From contig CAMTMP010000030.1 of assembly GCA_947073545.1 (NCBI GenBank), positions 1 through 49,819 on the forward strand: a DNA stretch of 49,819 nt. Reading direction: 5' to 3'. The position numbers and the translations under genes were made by a program. Every line of letters begins with the position of its first letter. Positions within the stretch are counted from its first letter, which is position 1. The notes beneath the pieces were generated by a model. The model was not told where the DNA came from. It saw only the letters and a list, made by a program, of their open reading frames with translations, and searched no databases. The DNA is from an uncultured bacterium. GTDB taxonomy: Bacteria > Bacillota > Clostridia > Lachnospirales > Lachnospiraceae. Shown piece after piece: positions 34,252 to 44,400 of this stretch.

Positions 34252-34335
34252 ATTTCTTCCGGTTTCCCCAATCACTGCGGAGAATGCCGTTTTATTTCTT
34301 CCAATTTCTCCAATTATTACGGAGAATGCCGTTTT
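34252..34335. repeat. Two tandem 42-base repeats upstream of the GH31 gene
   Basis: ATTTCTTCC... repeats at 34252-34293 and 34294-34335, sharing the ends ATTTCTTCC and CGGAGAATGCCGTTTT and diverging in the middle. They lie in the 150-base gap between permease and GH31. Origin probably slippage or local duplication. Confidence 0.6.
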
Positions 34336-34350
34336 TCAGGCATTATCCAA

Positions 34351-34385
34351 GGTGAAACGGAGTTGCAGCGCAGCTCCGTTTCACC
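34351..34385 (-). promoter_or_regulatory. Strong intercistronic hairpin at the permease stop
   Basis: GGTGAAACGGAG and CTCCGTTTCACC are perfect arms, with TGC/GCA extending the stem past one mismatch. The permease stop codon (34383-34381) is within the stem. No T-run follows, so it is likely to affect mRNA processing or stability rather than to stop transcription. Confidence 0.55.
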
Positions 34386-35229
34386 CTTTGACCGCCCCGC
34401 TCGTCATACCGCTCACGATATATTTTTGCATAAAGATAAAGATTATGGCAACAGGAATTATCGTAACCACCGCAAATGCCGTCAGATAACTCCACTTCGT
34501 GCCGTACTGCCCCATAAAGTTAAAGATGCCCGCCGTGATCGGCCGCTTCTCCTGATCCAGAATAAAGGTCATGCCGTATGCCAGATCGCCCCACGCATAC
34601 AGGAAGGAGAAGATGGCGCACACCATGACGCCCGGCTTGGCGATCGGAATCAGAATCCTCACGAAAGCGCTGAACTTATTACATCCGTCCAGATAAGCCG
34701 CCTCCTCCAGATCCTTCGGTATGGACGCAAAATAGTTTTTCAATATCAGCACCGAGAAGGGGATGCCGATGGTGGCATCCGCCAGCACTGCCGCCACCCA
34801 GGTATTATACACATGCATATTTTTAAACATGATGAACATGGGCGTTAAGAGCACCGACACCGGCAGCATCTGCGTCACCAGAAAGGAGAGCAGCACCGCC
34901 TTTCTCGCTTTGAAATGATACTTGGCAATCCCGTAAGAGGCGGGCACCGCCAGAAGAACCGCGATGACCGTTGCCCCCATCGAAATTAAAAAGCTGTTCG
35001 CAAAGGAGCGGAACATGTTAAAATCACCCGTCTCCACCTGCGCCGCATAGGATTTCGTGTTCAGAATATGCGGATAAAAGGTGGGGGGATTCTGAAATAT
35101 TTCCTGCTCCGTCTTTAAGGACGTGATAAGCGCCCAGTACAGCGGAAACAGTAACACACACAGAAGCGCCACCGCAATCACGCTGAACAGAATATTCGTT
35201 TTCCTTGACAGTCTCTTTTCCTCATCCAT
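34381..35229 (-). CDS. Sugar ABC transporter permease, MalG/CUT1 type
   Basis: 282 residues, GGAGGG before the ATG. Six membrane segments; EAA loop DLEEAAYLDGCNKFSAFVRILIPIAKP; ends VSGMTSGAVKG as MalG homologues do. It follows the kinase-permease fusion by 43 bases and would be the partner of its permease half. No solute-binding protein or ATPase gene is found with it. Substrate inferred from the GH31 genes: alpha-xylosidic or alpha-glucosidic oligosaccharides. Confidence 0.9.
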   Translation of the reverse strand: MDEEKRLSRKTNILFSVIAVALLCVLLFPLYWALITSLKTEQEIFQNPPTFYPHILNTKSYAAQVETGDFNMFRSFANSFLISMGATVIAVLLAVPASYGIAKYHFKARKAVLLSFLVTQMLPVSVLLTPMFIMFKNMHVYNTWVAAVLADATIGIPFSVLILKNYFASIPKDLEEAAYLDGCNKFSAFVRILIPIAKPGVMVCAIFSFLYAWGDLAYGMTFILDQEKRPITAGIFNFMGQYGTKWSYLTAFAVVTIIPVAIIFIFMQKYIVSGMTSGAVKG

Positions 35230-35272
35230 TGTTTTCCCTCCGTATCATAGTCTCTGGTTTCCGATTCCGGTT

Positions 35273-37783
35273 TTAATCATTTTCCCCCTCTGTCGTTGCC
35301 CTGATGTAGAAAACGCCCACAAACAGCAGGATCACAAGCAGCACATTGGCCACGGCAGATCCTTTGCTGTACTTAAACATTTCAAAGGACAGCTTATAGG
35401 AATAAGTGGACAGCATGTGCGTGGAGTTTACCGGACCGCCGCTTGTCATAACATAGACCAGGTCGTACACCTTAAAGGTGTAGATAAATCCCAGAATCAG
35501 TACCGATTCAATGGTCGGCTTCAAAAGCGGCAGGGTGATCCTCCAGAATGTCTGCACTTTTCCCGCGCCGTCGATAGATGCGCTCTCGTAAAGCTCCTTC
35601 GGAATGGTCGTCAGACCGGTGGAAATCAATATCATGTTAAAGGGAATGCCGATCCACACATTGGCGCAGATCAGGGCAAACATGGCCGTTCCCGGCGTGG
35701 TCAGCCATTCGATGTTCTTTTCTATCAGATGTAAGCTTCTCAGCAGAAAATTGATGATACCGATATCTGTGGCAAACAGCAGCTTGAACATCAGCGCGGT
35801 AACCGTGATCGGTATCATCCAGGGCACCAGAAGAATACCGCGCACCGGCTTTGCGAAAGAAAACCGTTTGCTGAAAAAGAGCGCCAGCGCAAAGCCCACA
35901 ATGAATTGGAACACCAGGCACAAAACGGTAAAGCGCAGCGTATTCCACAGGGAAGCGGTAAATACACTGTCCTGAAAAAGCTCCAGATAGTTGTCAAACA
36001 AAATAAAATTCTTCGTGCCCCGCACCAGATTGCCCGCGTTGACATCCTGAAAACTTAAAATCAAGTTGTGAATAATCGGATATCCGACAAAAACAAGCAT
36101 ATAGAGAAAAGCCGGAAGAACGAACAGAATTCCCACGTTTTCATAGTTATCTGTCTTTCTGAAAATGCCGGCATTCATTTCCCGCACCATCTCAGACGGC
36201 ATGCCGCAGCCATTGTCCTGAATCCGTATGGTAATCCGTTCCCCTTCCCGTCCCATATCTATCTGCAGCTTGTGGGTTCCGTCTATCCCCTCAAATCCGT
36301 GCAGAATCGCATTTTCAACAAAGGGCTGCAAAAGCAGCTTGTGAATAGGAACCCCCATAATCTCCGGCTCCACATTGATATGACAGTCAAAGGAATTTTT
36401 CAATTTCGTCTGCTGTAAAAAAATATACTGTTTCAGCCAGTCCGCCTCATCCTTGATCTTTACAACCCCGTTGCTGTCGGAAATTCCGTACCGCAGAATC
36501 CCTGCCAGCGACGCTATCATATTGCTGATCTCATACTCGTCCCTGTCAATCGCCATCCAGTTGATCGTATCCAGCGTGTTATAAAGAAAATGCGGGTTGA
36601 TCTGCGCTTCCAGCGCCGCAATCTCCGCATCTTTCTGCTTCTGCGTAGACTGCTTGAGCTTATCCATCATGGAGTTAAACTCCTCCGCGATCACCTCAAT
36701 CTCTGTGGGCCGTTTGGAATCCTTTTCCACATGGATGCCAAGCTCCCCCTTGCCCGCTTTTCTCATGGTCTCCACAACTTTGTTGATGGAACCCGTCATT
36801 TTCGTCACCTGGCTGAACATAATGGCCATCACCGTACACAGGGACAGGACGATAATAAAAATTCGAAGCTGCTGCTGCTGCCTGAGCGCCTGAATCAGTT
36901 CCTCCTGACTGGTTACCCGGACAATCTCCCAGCCTGTCCTCTCATCCCGTACCGAATAAATAGAAAGATCCGTTTCCCCGAACAGTCCCGTCTCCCTAGC
37001 GATCTGCCGGTAGGCTTCCCTTCTTCCTGCTTCGTCCTCTCCTTTTTCATAGACAGCCTGCCCCACTCTGCCGGAACCGGCGCAGGAAATCAGAATCCCT
37101 TCCCTGTCCACGATAAAGTTCAACCCGTTCTCCGTCGTGGAGCAGATATCCTCCAGCAGTTTTTCATCAATGCTGACAAGAACAATACCGCACCGCTTGT
37201 CCACGTCACGGTAATCAATGATGCGCCGCCCCATGTGAAACAGGTAGCAGGAATTGCTCCCAAATACAACTTTCTCTCCCGTAGGAATCGTGTGCGGCAT
37301 GTTGTCCCCGCTGATGGCACGGTACAGCTCCTCCTGCGACATGGAGATGCTGTCCATCCACGAGGTGCGTGTGGTGGCCGAGGTCAGCTGATTATAAAAC
37401 ACCAGTTCCCCGCTGTCCGTGATGACGGAAATGAACTTTACATAGTCCTTCGTATATACCATGCCTCTCAGGGCCCTTCGAAGCATCTGCCTGTTGCTGG
37501 CCACATCCTCCCCGGCATTGATCTTATCCACAAGCCCCACAATGTCATCGTCCGTGTATACCTGAAACAGAATGTCCGCATAGGAGTCCAGCCATACATC
37601 CAGGCTCACCCTGATCTGTTCCAGATTGGCATTTGTCATGCTCTCCACGTTCTGTCTGACCAGTTTGGATGTGTTATAGTAGGCAACAATATTCACCAGG
37701 GCGATCGGCAAAAACGACGTCACAACAAAGGCCGTTACCAGCCTTGTCCTTATGCTCTTTCTGTCAAAACTGATTTCGCGCAT
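35273..37783 (-). CDS. Fusion of truncated YesM-type sensor kinase and MalF-type ABC permease
   Basis: 836 residues in one open frame, GGAGGG before the ATG. N-terminal part: membrane helix (about 13-32), extracellular sensor domain to about 300, second helix (LRIFIIVLSLCTVMAIMF), HAMP linker, His_kinase domain with the phosphorylated His in NPHFLYNTLDTINW (near 395), then the start of the ATPase domain with FVENAILHGF and DNGCGMP. Near residue 550 it changes from RKTDNYENVGI to LFVLPAFLYMLVFVGYP, the first helix of a MalF-type permease, which runs to the end with its EAA loop ELYESASIDGAGK. The kinase thus lacks the last ATPase motifs (G2 box), so it should not work as a kinase. A deletion removing a response regulator and a binding protein is the simplest origin; a misassembly is the alternative. 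Confidence 0.8.
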   Translation of the reverse strand: MREISFDRKSIRTRLVTAFVVTSFLPIALVNIVAYYNTSKLVRQNVESMTNANLEQIRVSLDVWLDSYADILFQVYTDDDIVGLVDKINAGEDVASNRQMLRRALRGMVYTKDYVKFISVITDSGELVFYNQLTSATTRTSWMDSISMSQEELYRAISGDNMPHTIPTGEKVVFGSNSCYLFHMGRRIIDYRDVDKRCGIVLVSIDEKLLEDICSTTENGLNFIVDREGILISCAGSGRVGQAVYEKGEDEAGRREAYRQIARETGLFGETDLSIYSVRDERTGWEIVRVTSQEELIQALRQQQQLRIFIIVLSLCTVMAIMFSQVTKMTGSINKVVETMRKAGKGELGIHVEKDSKRPTEIEVIAEEFNSMMDKLKQSTQKQKDAEIAALEAQINPHFLYNTLDTINWMAIDRDEYEISNMIASLAGILRYGISDSNGVVKIKDEADWLKQYIFLQQTKLKNSFDCHINVEPEIMGVPIHKLLLQPFVENAILHGFEGIDGTHKLQIDMGREGERITIRIQDNGCGMPSEMVREMNAGIFRKTDNYENVGILFVLPAFLYMLVFVGYPIIHNLILSFQDVNAGNLVRGTKNFILFDNYLELFQDSVFTASLWNTLRFTVLCLVFQFIVGFALALFFSKRFSFAKPVRGILLVPWMIPITVTALMFKLLFATDIGIINFLLRSLHLIEKNIEWLTTPGTAMFALICANVWIGIPFNMILISTGLTTIPKELYESASIDGAGKVQTFWRITLPLLKPTIESVLILGFIYTFKVYDLVYVMTSGGPVNSTHMLSTYSYKLSFEMFKYSKGSAVANVLLVILLFVGVFYIRATTEGEND

Positions 37784-37890
37784 GGCAGTCCCTCCCCCTT
37801 TTTATTATAAGAAGGATATGGCCGAAAAAAACGGGAAAATTATAAGATAGGATGAAAAATATAAGGGAAACGAAGAAAGGATTCTATGAA

Positions 37891-37942
37891 AAGGAAAAGA
37901 CCCGCCTGAACCGAAGCGAAAATCTCCGCTTCCAGACGAGTC
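37891..37942 (-). terminator. Terminator of the L,D-transpeptidase gene
   Basis: GACTCGTCTG-GAAGCG on the minus strand pairs with CGCTTCGGTTCAGGCGGGTC, with G-U pairs and a four-base bulge, followed by TTTTCCTTTT. It lies just past the stop at 37951. Confidence 0.55.
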
Positions 37943-37950
37943 GTTCCTTT

Positions 37951-39627
37951 TTACAGCCCCTCCTGTGAAAGCTGCTCTGTGGCTGCCTCCGGCGAAGGCG
38001 CCGCTTCAGACTGAGTCGCTGCCTCCGGTAAAACCGGGTTCCCTTCCGTCTGTCCTGCTCCCGGTACGGCCGGAGCGGCTTCCGGCTGTCCTGTATCCGG
38101 CAAAGCCGGCGTTCCTCCCGGTGTCCCCGCAGGCGGCTCCAGACCCGGCTCCGGCTCTGGCGGTATCTCCTCCAGCGGCTCCGGCTCCGTCCCCGGCAGA
38201 TGGTAGCAGATAACCGGCGTATTCTTTTCCACCATACCGTAAATTTCCTGCGCCACCGCATAGGGCAGATTGACACAGCCGTGAGAGCCGTTTGTCATGT
38301 AGATGTTTCTGCCAAACTCACTTCTCCATGTGGCGTCGTGCATTCCCACATTGTTGTTAAAAGGCATCCAGAAATTGACCGGCGTGCTGTAAGTCTCCCC
38401 GTTTAGCGTGGCGTTGCGCTCCTTGTAAGTGATCCCGTAAATCCCCGGCGGCGTGGCGTTGCCTCTGCTTGGATTTCCCGACACAAAATCCGACTCCAGA
38501 ACACACTCTCCATTTTGGTAAAAGAACAGATGCTGGGCCGTCAGATTAATCTCCACATAGGTATTTCCGTAATCCGGGACTTCGTAGGATGCCGCCGTCT
38601 GCCTGTAGACGGGCGTCCGCTCTCCTCCCTCGCCCCGCTCAAGCAGCCCGATCAGCTCCTCTGTCTCCTGCCCCACATCCATCCACCAGCCGTAGTCTCC
38701 CAGATCAATCGTGACCTCTTCCCCATAGCTGGTCATGAACTGTCTCTTATGAAAAATGGTGTCATATTTTTTCCGCAGAGAATTGACATACGCTTTGACC
38801 AGTTCCGGGTCAAGCGACACCTGACTACCCTTGCGCACAATCCAGCCCGCAACGGTATCTGCGTCCAGCACTTCCCGCTCCGTTCCAAATGTATAGATAA
38901 CGGCAGTATGTACATAGTTTTGCAGCTTTTCAAACGTCTTCTTGAGGGCCGCATCCTCCGAAGTCACTTTCGGTTCCTCATAACACCCGGCCGCCTCCAG
39001 ATCTACCTGCTTCTTCAGTCCGCCAAGCGCTGCCTTGACCGCCTCTATGGTCTTTTCCCGGTTTAGCCGGTTTCCCTTGGTCTCGGCTACCAGCTCAAAG
39101 CCGCTCCCCGGCACATAATCCGCTATGTACGCATCCGTGGGTTCTTTGATAAAATCCTTTTGGAAGCCCTGCAGTCCGCTGATTTTTTCTTCCAATGCCG
39201 CTTCTTCATAAATAGGCGGCGCGTCCGTCCTGTAATCCGCTTGATGCTTCAAAAACCACAGATAAGGGTTCTGTCCCTGTAAAACAGCCTGAAACTGCTC
39301 CGTGGAAACATAGGAAATCCCGATCTCGCTTCCCAATATTTTCTCCTCCAAAGTCGTGCCGTCAGCCTTACGCTCTATGACCCGGAGGGAATACTTGCCG
39401 ATCTGCTCCTCCAGCTCAGAGATCGACATGCCGGACACATCCACCTCGTCGATCACCGTGCCGTTTAAAAAGCAGCTCTGGTAGCGATTTAGCCCCGCCA
39501 TATAAACGGCCAGCAGGACAAGAAGGGCTGCACCTGTCAGTGCGGACGCAATAAAAATCCCCCGCTTTTTCCAAGTAGTCTCCCGCTTTGTTTCTGTTGT
39601 TTCCCGATGCATACATGGTAGTTTCAT
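37951..39627 (-). CDS. L,D-transpeptidase (YkuD) with peptidoglycan-binding domain and Pro/Glu tail
   Basis: 558 residues. After a basic start there is one membrane anchor (GIFIASALTGAALLVLLAVYMAG, about 24-46), then a region like PG_binding_4 (YQSCFLNGTVIDEVDVSGMS), and the catalytic YkuD domain with HDATWRSEFG...NGSHGCVNLP, holding the catalytic Cys and His near residues 450-480. The last 80 residues are a Pro/Glu/Ala-rich tail with loose repeats. It forms 3-3 cross-links or attaches proteins in the cell wall outside the membrane. Such enzymes are common in Clostridia. Single-gene unit. The LPDTG in the tail is not a sorting signal, since no helix and charges follow. Confidence 0.9.
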   Translation of the reverse strand: MKLPCMHRETTETKRETTWKKRGIFIASALTGAALLVLLAVYMAGLNRYQSCFLNGTVIDEVDVSGMSISELEEQIGKYSLRVIERKADGTTLEEKILGSEIGISYVSTEQFQAVLQGQNPYLWFLKHQADYRTDAPPIYEEAALEEKISGLQGFQKDFIKEPTDAYIADYVPGSGFELVAETKGNRLNREKTIEAVKAALGGLKKQVDLEAAGCYEEPKVTSEDAALKKTFEKLQNYVHTAVIYTFGTEREVLDADTVAGWIVRKGSQVSLDPELVKAYVNSLRKKYDTIFHKRQFMTSYGEEVTIDLGDYGWWMDVGQETEELIGLLERGEGGERTPVYRQTAASYEVPDYGNTYVEINLTAQHLFFYQNGECVLESDFVSGNPSRGNATPPGIYGITYKERNATLNGETYSTPVNFWMPFNNNVGMHDATWRSEFGRNIYMTNGSHGCVNLPYAVAQEIYGMVEKNTPVICYHLPGTEPEPLEEIPPEPEPGLEPPAGTPGGTPALPDTGQPEAAPAVPGAGQTEGNPVLPEAATQSEAAPSPEAATEQLSQEGL

Positions 39628-39756
39628 TGTCTCTGTTTTCCCTTAACATAATAATCTAAACGAAGCTGACTCGAAATGCCCGTCATATGATGCTGACAAT
39701 ATACTTTCAGGCAAGGCATGAGCATGTGATCAAATCCTGCCTCCGCTTATGCATAC

Positions 39757-39792
39757 AAAAAGAATGCCATACTTTAAGTTAGTATAACATTC
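39757..39792 (-). terminator. Intrinsic terminator of the gltBD operon
   Basis: On the minus strand GAATGTTATACT pairs fully with AGTATGGCATTC, two of the pairs being U-G, loop of seven, then TTTTTG. It lies 124 bases after the gltD stop. The rest of the gap 39628-39915 is A/T-rich with nothing else recognised. Confidence 0.65.
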
Positions 39793-39915
39793 CTTTCAAC
39801 AGATTTCACTCCTCTTTTTTATGGAAAATTACACAAAAACTGCGTCACTGGCTGCCATTAACACCTACGCCGGATTTTGTATGCATGATAGTTACATTGG
39901 TGTGAAAGATAACCG

Positions 39916-41409
39916 TCATTGTATATACAGATTCGTATACCCCATCAGGCTCTCGTCTACCTCCCTGGCACACTCCCTGCCTTGGCGGATGGCCTTCACC
40001 ACAAGAGACTGCCCGGTGTGCATATCCCCCGCCGTAAACACCCGGTCCACACTGGTCATAAATTTTCCCGCCGCCGTCTGTACATTCGTCCTGCTGTCTA
40101 CCGCCACCTTGAAAGCGTCCGTCACATACTTCTGGCTTCCCAAGAATCCGGCCGCAATCAGAACGATCTCCGCCTCCAGCATTTTTTCGCTTCCTTCCAC
40201 TTCCTTCATATTCATTCGTCCCGTCTTTGCATCTTTCTCCCAAGTCAGCGAAACGATTTTCACGGCTTTCAGATTCCCGTTTTTATCTTTGACAAATTCC
40301 TTCACCGTGGCCTCGTAAATCCGGGGATCACGGCCGTAAATGGCGATGGCCTCTTCCTGCCCGTAATCGGTCTTGCAGATCTTTGGCCACTGGGGCCAGG
40401 GATTGTTGTCCGTCCTTGCATCAGGCGCCTTTGGCATCATCTCGATCTGCGTCACGGACTTCGCCCCGTGGCGGATGGCCGTTCCCACACAGTCGTTTCC
40501 GGTATCGCCGCCGCCGATGATAACCACGTTTTTCCCCTTGGTGTCCACATACTTTTGATCCGCAAAGCCGGAATCCAGCAGGCTCTTCGTATTTGCCGAA
40601 AGAAAATCCACCGCGAAAAAGATCCCCTTGGCATCCCTGCCTAGCGCATTGATGTCCCGCGGCTGGGAAGACCCGCAGCACAGCGCCACCCGGTCAAATT
40701 CCTTTAACAGCTTCTCCGCCTTTACCGTCCTGCCGATATCGCAGCCTGTCACGAAGATTACGCCCTCTTCCTCCATAACCCTGATCTTCCGGTCAATGAC
40801 GTGTTTCTCCAGCTTCATATTGGGAATACCGTACATAAGCAGACCGCCGATCCGGTCGGAACGCTCAAACACGGTCACCAGATGACCCCTTCTGTTGAGC
40901 TGGTCAGCCACCGCAAGCCCGGATGGGCCGCTGCCCACCACGGCCACCTTCTTCCCTGTGCGCACCTTGGGCGGTTTCGCCGCCGCATAGCCTTTCTCAT
41001 AGGCGTTTTCAATGATGGCATACTCGTTCTCCTTCGTGGAAACCGGATCGCCGTGTAAGCCGCAGGTGCAGGCCGCCTCGCAAAGCGCCGGGCACACCCT
41101 CGACGTAAACTCCGGGAAATTGTTGGTCTTATGCAGCCGGTAGTATGCCTGCTCCCAGTTTCCCGTATAAACCAGATCGTTCCACTCCGGCACCAGATTG
41201 TGCAGGGGACACCCGGAAGTCATGCCGCACAGCGTCATGCCGGACTGGCAGAACGGCACGCCGCAGTCCATACAGCGCGCCCCCTGCTCCCGCTGTTCCT
41301 CCATCGTCAGATGCACATGAAACTCTCTAAAATCATGAATGCGCTGCTTCGGGCTTACATCCGTTGAAACCCTGCGCTCATATTCCATAAATCCTGTCGG
41401 TTTTCCCAT
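39916..41409 (-). CDS. gltD: Glutamate synthase, small subunit
   Basis: 497 residues from ATG 41409 (GGAGG five bases upstream). N-terminal Cys clusters for two iron-sulphur centres (CMDCGVPFC, CPLHNLVPEWND, CPALCEAACTCG), then FAD fold VAVVGSGPSGLAVADQL and NADPH fold VVIIGGGDTGNDCVGTA, ending with the second FAD contact FTAGDMHTGQSLVVKAI. It passes electrons from NAD(P)H to the large subunit, which makes two glutamates from glutamine and 2-oxoglutarate. It follows gltB by 39 bases; one operon, ended by the terminator at 39757-39792. Confidence 0.95.
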   Translation of the reverse strand: MGKPTGFMEYERRVSTDVSPKQRIHDFREFHVHLTMEEQREQGARCMDCGVPFCQSGMTLCGMTSGCPLHNLVPEWNDLVYTGNWEQAYYRLHKTNNFPEFTSRVCPALCEAACTCGLHGDPVSTKENEYAIIENAYEKGYAAAKPPKVRTGKKVAVVGSGPSGLAVADQLNRRGHLVTVFERSDRIGGLLMYGIPNMKLEKHVIDRKIRVMEEEGVIFVTGCDIGRTVKAEKLLKEFDRVALCCGSSQPRDINALGRDAKGIFFAVDFLSANTKSLLDSGFADQKYVDTKGKNVVIIGGGDTGNDCVGTAIRHGAKSVTQIEMMPKAPDARTDNNPWPQWPKICKTDYGQEEAIAIYGRDPRIYEATVKEFVKDKNGNLKAVKIVSLTWEKDAKTGRMNMKEVEGSEKMLEAEIVLIAAGFLGSQKYVTDAFKVAVDSRTNVQTAAGKFMTSVDRVFTAGDMHTGQSLVVKAIRQGRECAREVDESLMGYTNLYIQ

Positions 41410-41448
41410 TTTATCCTCCATTCCGAAGCAACAGATTTATTTTTCAAT

Positions 41449-44400
41449 CTACGCCTCCTTATCCTTTTTATAAAACGCCTCGATCTGCGCCTGCTCCGCA
41501 CTTAATCCCTTCTCTTCCATCTGCACAATGCGCTTTAACATGATCTCATAATCATGGGGAATAATTTTCTTAAACTTCGGCAGATACTCCCCGAAATTCT
41601 CCAGAATCTCCTTTCCCTTAGGGGAATGGGTGTATGCCACATGCTCCTGAATCATCTCTTTCAATGCAAGGACGTCATATTTCGAAGTGACCTCATAGGA
41701 GGAAACCATTTCCTTATTCGTCTTGGTGTACAGGTCGTTGTTCTCATCCAATACGTAGGCGATTCCGCCGCTCATGCCCGCCGCGAAATTCTTGCCCACA
41801 GAACCGATCACCACCACTCGTCCGCCTGTCATGTATTCACAGCCATGGTCGCCCACGCCCTCCACCACCGCGATGGCGCCGGAATTGCGCACACCAAACC
41901 GCTCGCCCGCCACGCCGCCTATAAATGCTTTGCCGGAGGTCGCGCCGTAGAGAGATACGTTGCCGATGATGATATTCTCGTTCTGTCTAAAAGCGGAACC
42001 TTCGGGCGGATAAACCACCAGTTTGCCGCCGGATAAGCCCTTTCCGAAGTAGTCGTTGGAGTCTCCCGAAAGCTCCAGTGTCAGTCCTTTCGGGATAAAC
42101 GCGCCGAAACTCTGTCCGCCGGACCCCCTGCACAGGATATGGTAGGTATCCTCCTCCAGCGTATCGCCGAATCTTCTCGTGATCTCCGAACCGAAGATGG
42201 TGCCGAAGGTACGGTCCGTGTTGGTGACGTTCACTTCCAGACACCGCTTCTGTCCGTTTTCCAGCGCCTTGGAAAGCTGCTTTAGGAGTACCTTCTCGTC
42301 AAGCGTCTTTTCCAAGTGGAAATCGTATACCTGTTTTGGGTCAAAGATAAACTTCTCCTTGCTCCCCTCGTAAGGGTTGCTCAAAATCAATGTAAGATCC
42401 ACTTTGCGCTGGCGGTCCGTCAGGTTCTCTTTCACCCTCAAAAACTCCGTCCTGCCCACCAGCTCATCCACCTTGCGCACGCCCAGCTTCGCCATATACT
42501 CCCTTAACTCCTGCGCGATAAACCGCATAAAATTCTCTACATACTCCGGTTTTCCCGTAAAGCGTTTCCGAAGTTCCGGGTTCTGGGTGGCCACACCCAC
42601 GGGGCAGGTGTCCAGATTGCAGACACGCATCATCAGGCAGCCCATGGTAACAAGGGGTGCCGTGGCAAAGCCGAACTCCTCCGCGCCGAGGATCGCCGCA
42701 ATGGCCACATCCCGTCCGCTCATCAACTTCCCGTCCGTCTCGATGCGGACTTTGTTTCTAAGGCCGTTCTGGATCAAAGTCTGGTGTGTCTCCGCCAGTC
42801 CCAGCTCCCAAGGCAGTCCCGCGTTGTGAATGGAATTTCTCGGCGCGGCTCCCGTGCCGCCGTCGTAGCCGGAAACCAAAATCACCTGTGCGCCCGCCTT
42901 CGCCACGCCTGCTGCCACTGTTCCCACACCCGCTTCTGAAACCAGCTTCACCGAAATACGCGCTCTGGTGTTGGCGTTTTTCAGGTCATAAATCAACTGC
43001 GCCAGATCCTCTATCGAATAAATGTCGTGGTGCGGCGGCGGGGAAATCAACCCCACGCCGGGCGTGGAGTGTCTCGTCTTTGCGATCCACGGATATACCT
43101 TGCCGCCGGGCAGATGTCCGCCCTCGCCGGGCTTCGCCCCCTGCGCCATCTTGATCTGAATCTCCTGCGCGCTGTTTAAATATTCACTTGTAACACCGAA
43201 CCTGCCGCTCGCCACCTGCTTGATGGCGGAACACCGGTTTAAGCCGTCCGGCCCCACCGTCAGCCTCTCTTTATCCTCACCGCCCTCTCCGGAGTTGGAT
43301 TTTCCGTGCAGACGGTTCATGGCGATGGCCATTGTCTCATGCGCCTCCTTGGAGATGGAGCCATAGGACATGGCGCCCGTCTTAAATCTTGTGACAATCG
43401 TGTCAACACTCTCCACATCCTCAATGGGCAAGGGTTTCTTCGCAAAATTGAAGTCCATCAGCCCCCGCAGGTTCTTGACGCTGTCCTCATTATTGACCGC
43501 TTGGGTATATTTTTTAAATAATTCATAATCACCCCGTCTGGTTGACTCCTGTAGTAAATGAATCGTCTCCGGGTTGTACAGGTGCTCATCCGCACCGCTC
43601 CTCATCTCATGATGTCCCGTGCTGTCCAGCGTCAGATCCGTAGATAGACCGAGCGGGTCAAAGGCCATCGAGTGCAAGGTATCCACTGCCTCCTCGATAT
43701 CTTTTAGCGTGATACCGCCCACCCGGCAGACTGTGTTGGTAAAATACTTGTTGATCACTTCCCTGTCAATGCCGATCGCCTCAAAGATCTTTGCTCCCTG
43801 ATAAGACTGGATCGTGGAAATCCCCATCTTGGATGCAATCTTTACGATTCCGTGCAGAATCGCGCTGTTGTAATCATCCACAGCCGCATAGTAATCTTTA
43901 TCCAGCATGTGATTGTCTATCAGCTCTTTGATGCTCTCCTGTGCCAGATAGGGGTTGATGGCCGATGCGCCGAAACCAAGCAGTGTCGCGAAATGATGCA
44001 CCTCCCTCGGCTCCGCGGACTCTAAGATAATATCTACGCTCGTTCTTTTCCCTGTACTTACCAGATGTTGCTGCAAAGCGGACACGGCCAGCAGGGAAGG
44101 GATCGCCACCCTGTTTTCATCCACGCCGCGGTCTGAGAGAACGATGATATTCGCACCGTCACGGTATGCCCTATCCACCTCCACAAAAAGCCGCTCAATC
44201 GCCTTTTCCAGTCTGGTGTTCTTGTAGTAGGTGATGGGAATCACTTCCACCTGAAACCCTTCCGCCTTCATGGCCTTGATCTTCAGAAGGTCTGTACTTG
44301 TCAGTATCGGGTTATGCACCCGCAGCATATTACAGTTTTCCGGCATCTCCTCCAAGAGATTTCCGTCCCGCCCCAGATAAACCGTGGTGGAAGTGACCAC

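Noticed and set aside
36590..37810. 406-codon open frame on the plus strand
   Set aside because: It lies antisense to the kinase half of the fusion gene, whose domains are clear; its translation is His/Arg/Leu-rich without family motifs, as is typical of shadows of G/C-rich genes.
38080..38130. LPDTG in the L,D-transpeptidase tail as a sortase signal
   Set aside because: It is internal, about 45 residues before the end, and is not followed by a hydrophobic helix and positive charges.
37884..38276. Arg-rich 130-codon frame on the minus strand
   Set aside because: Out-of-frame reading of the Pro/Glu-rich tail of the L,D-transpeptidase.
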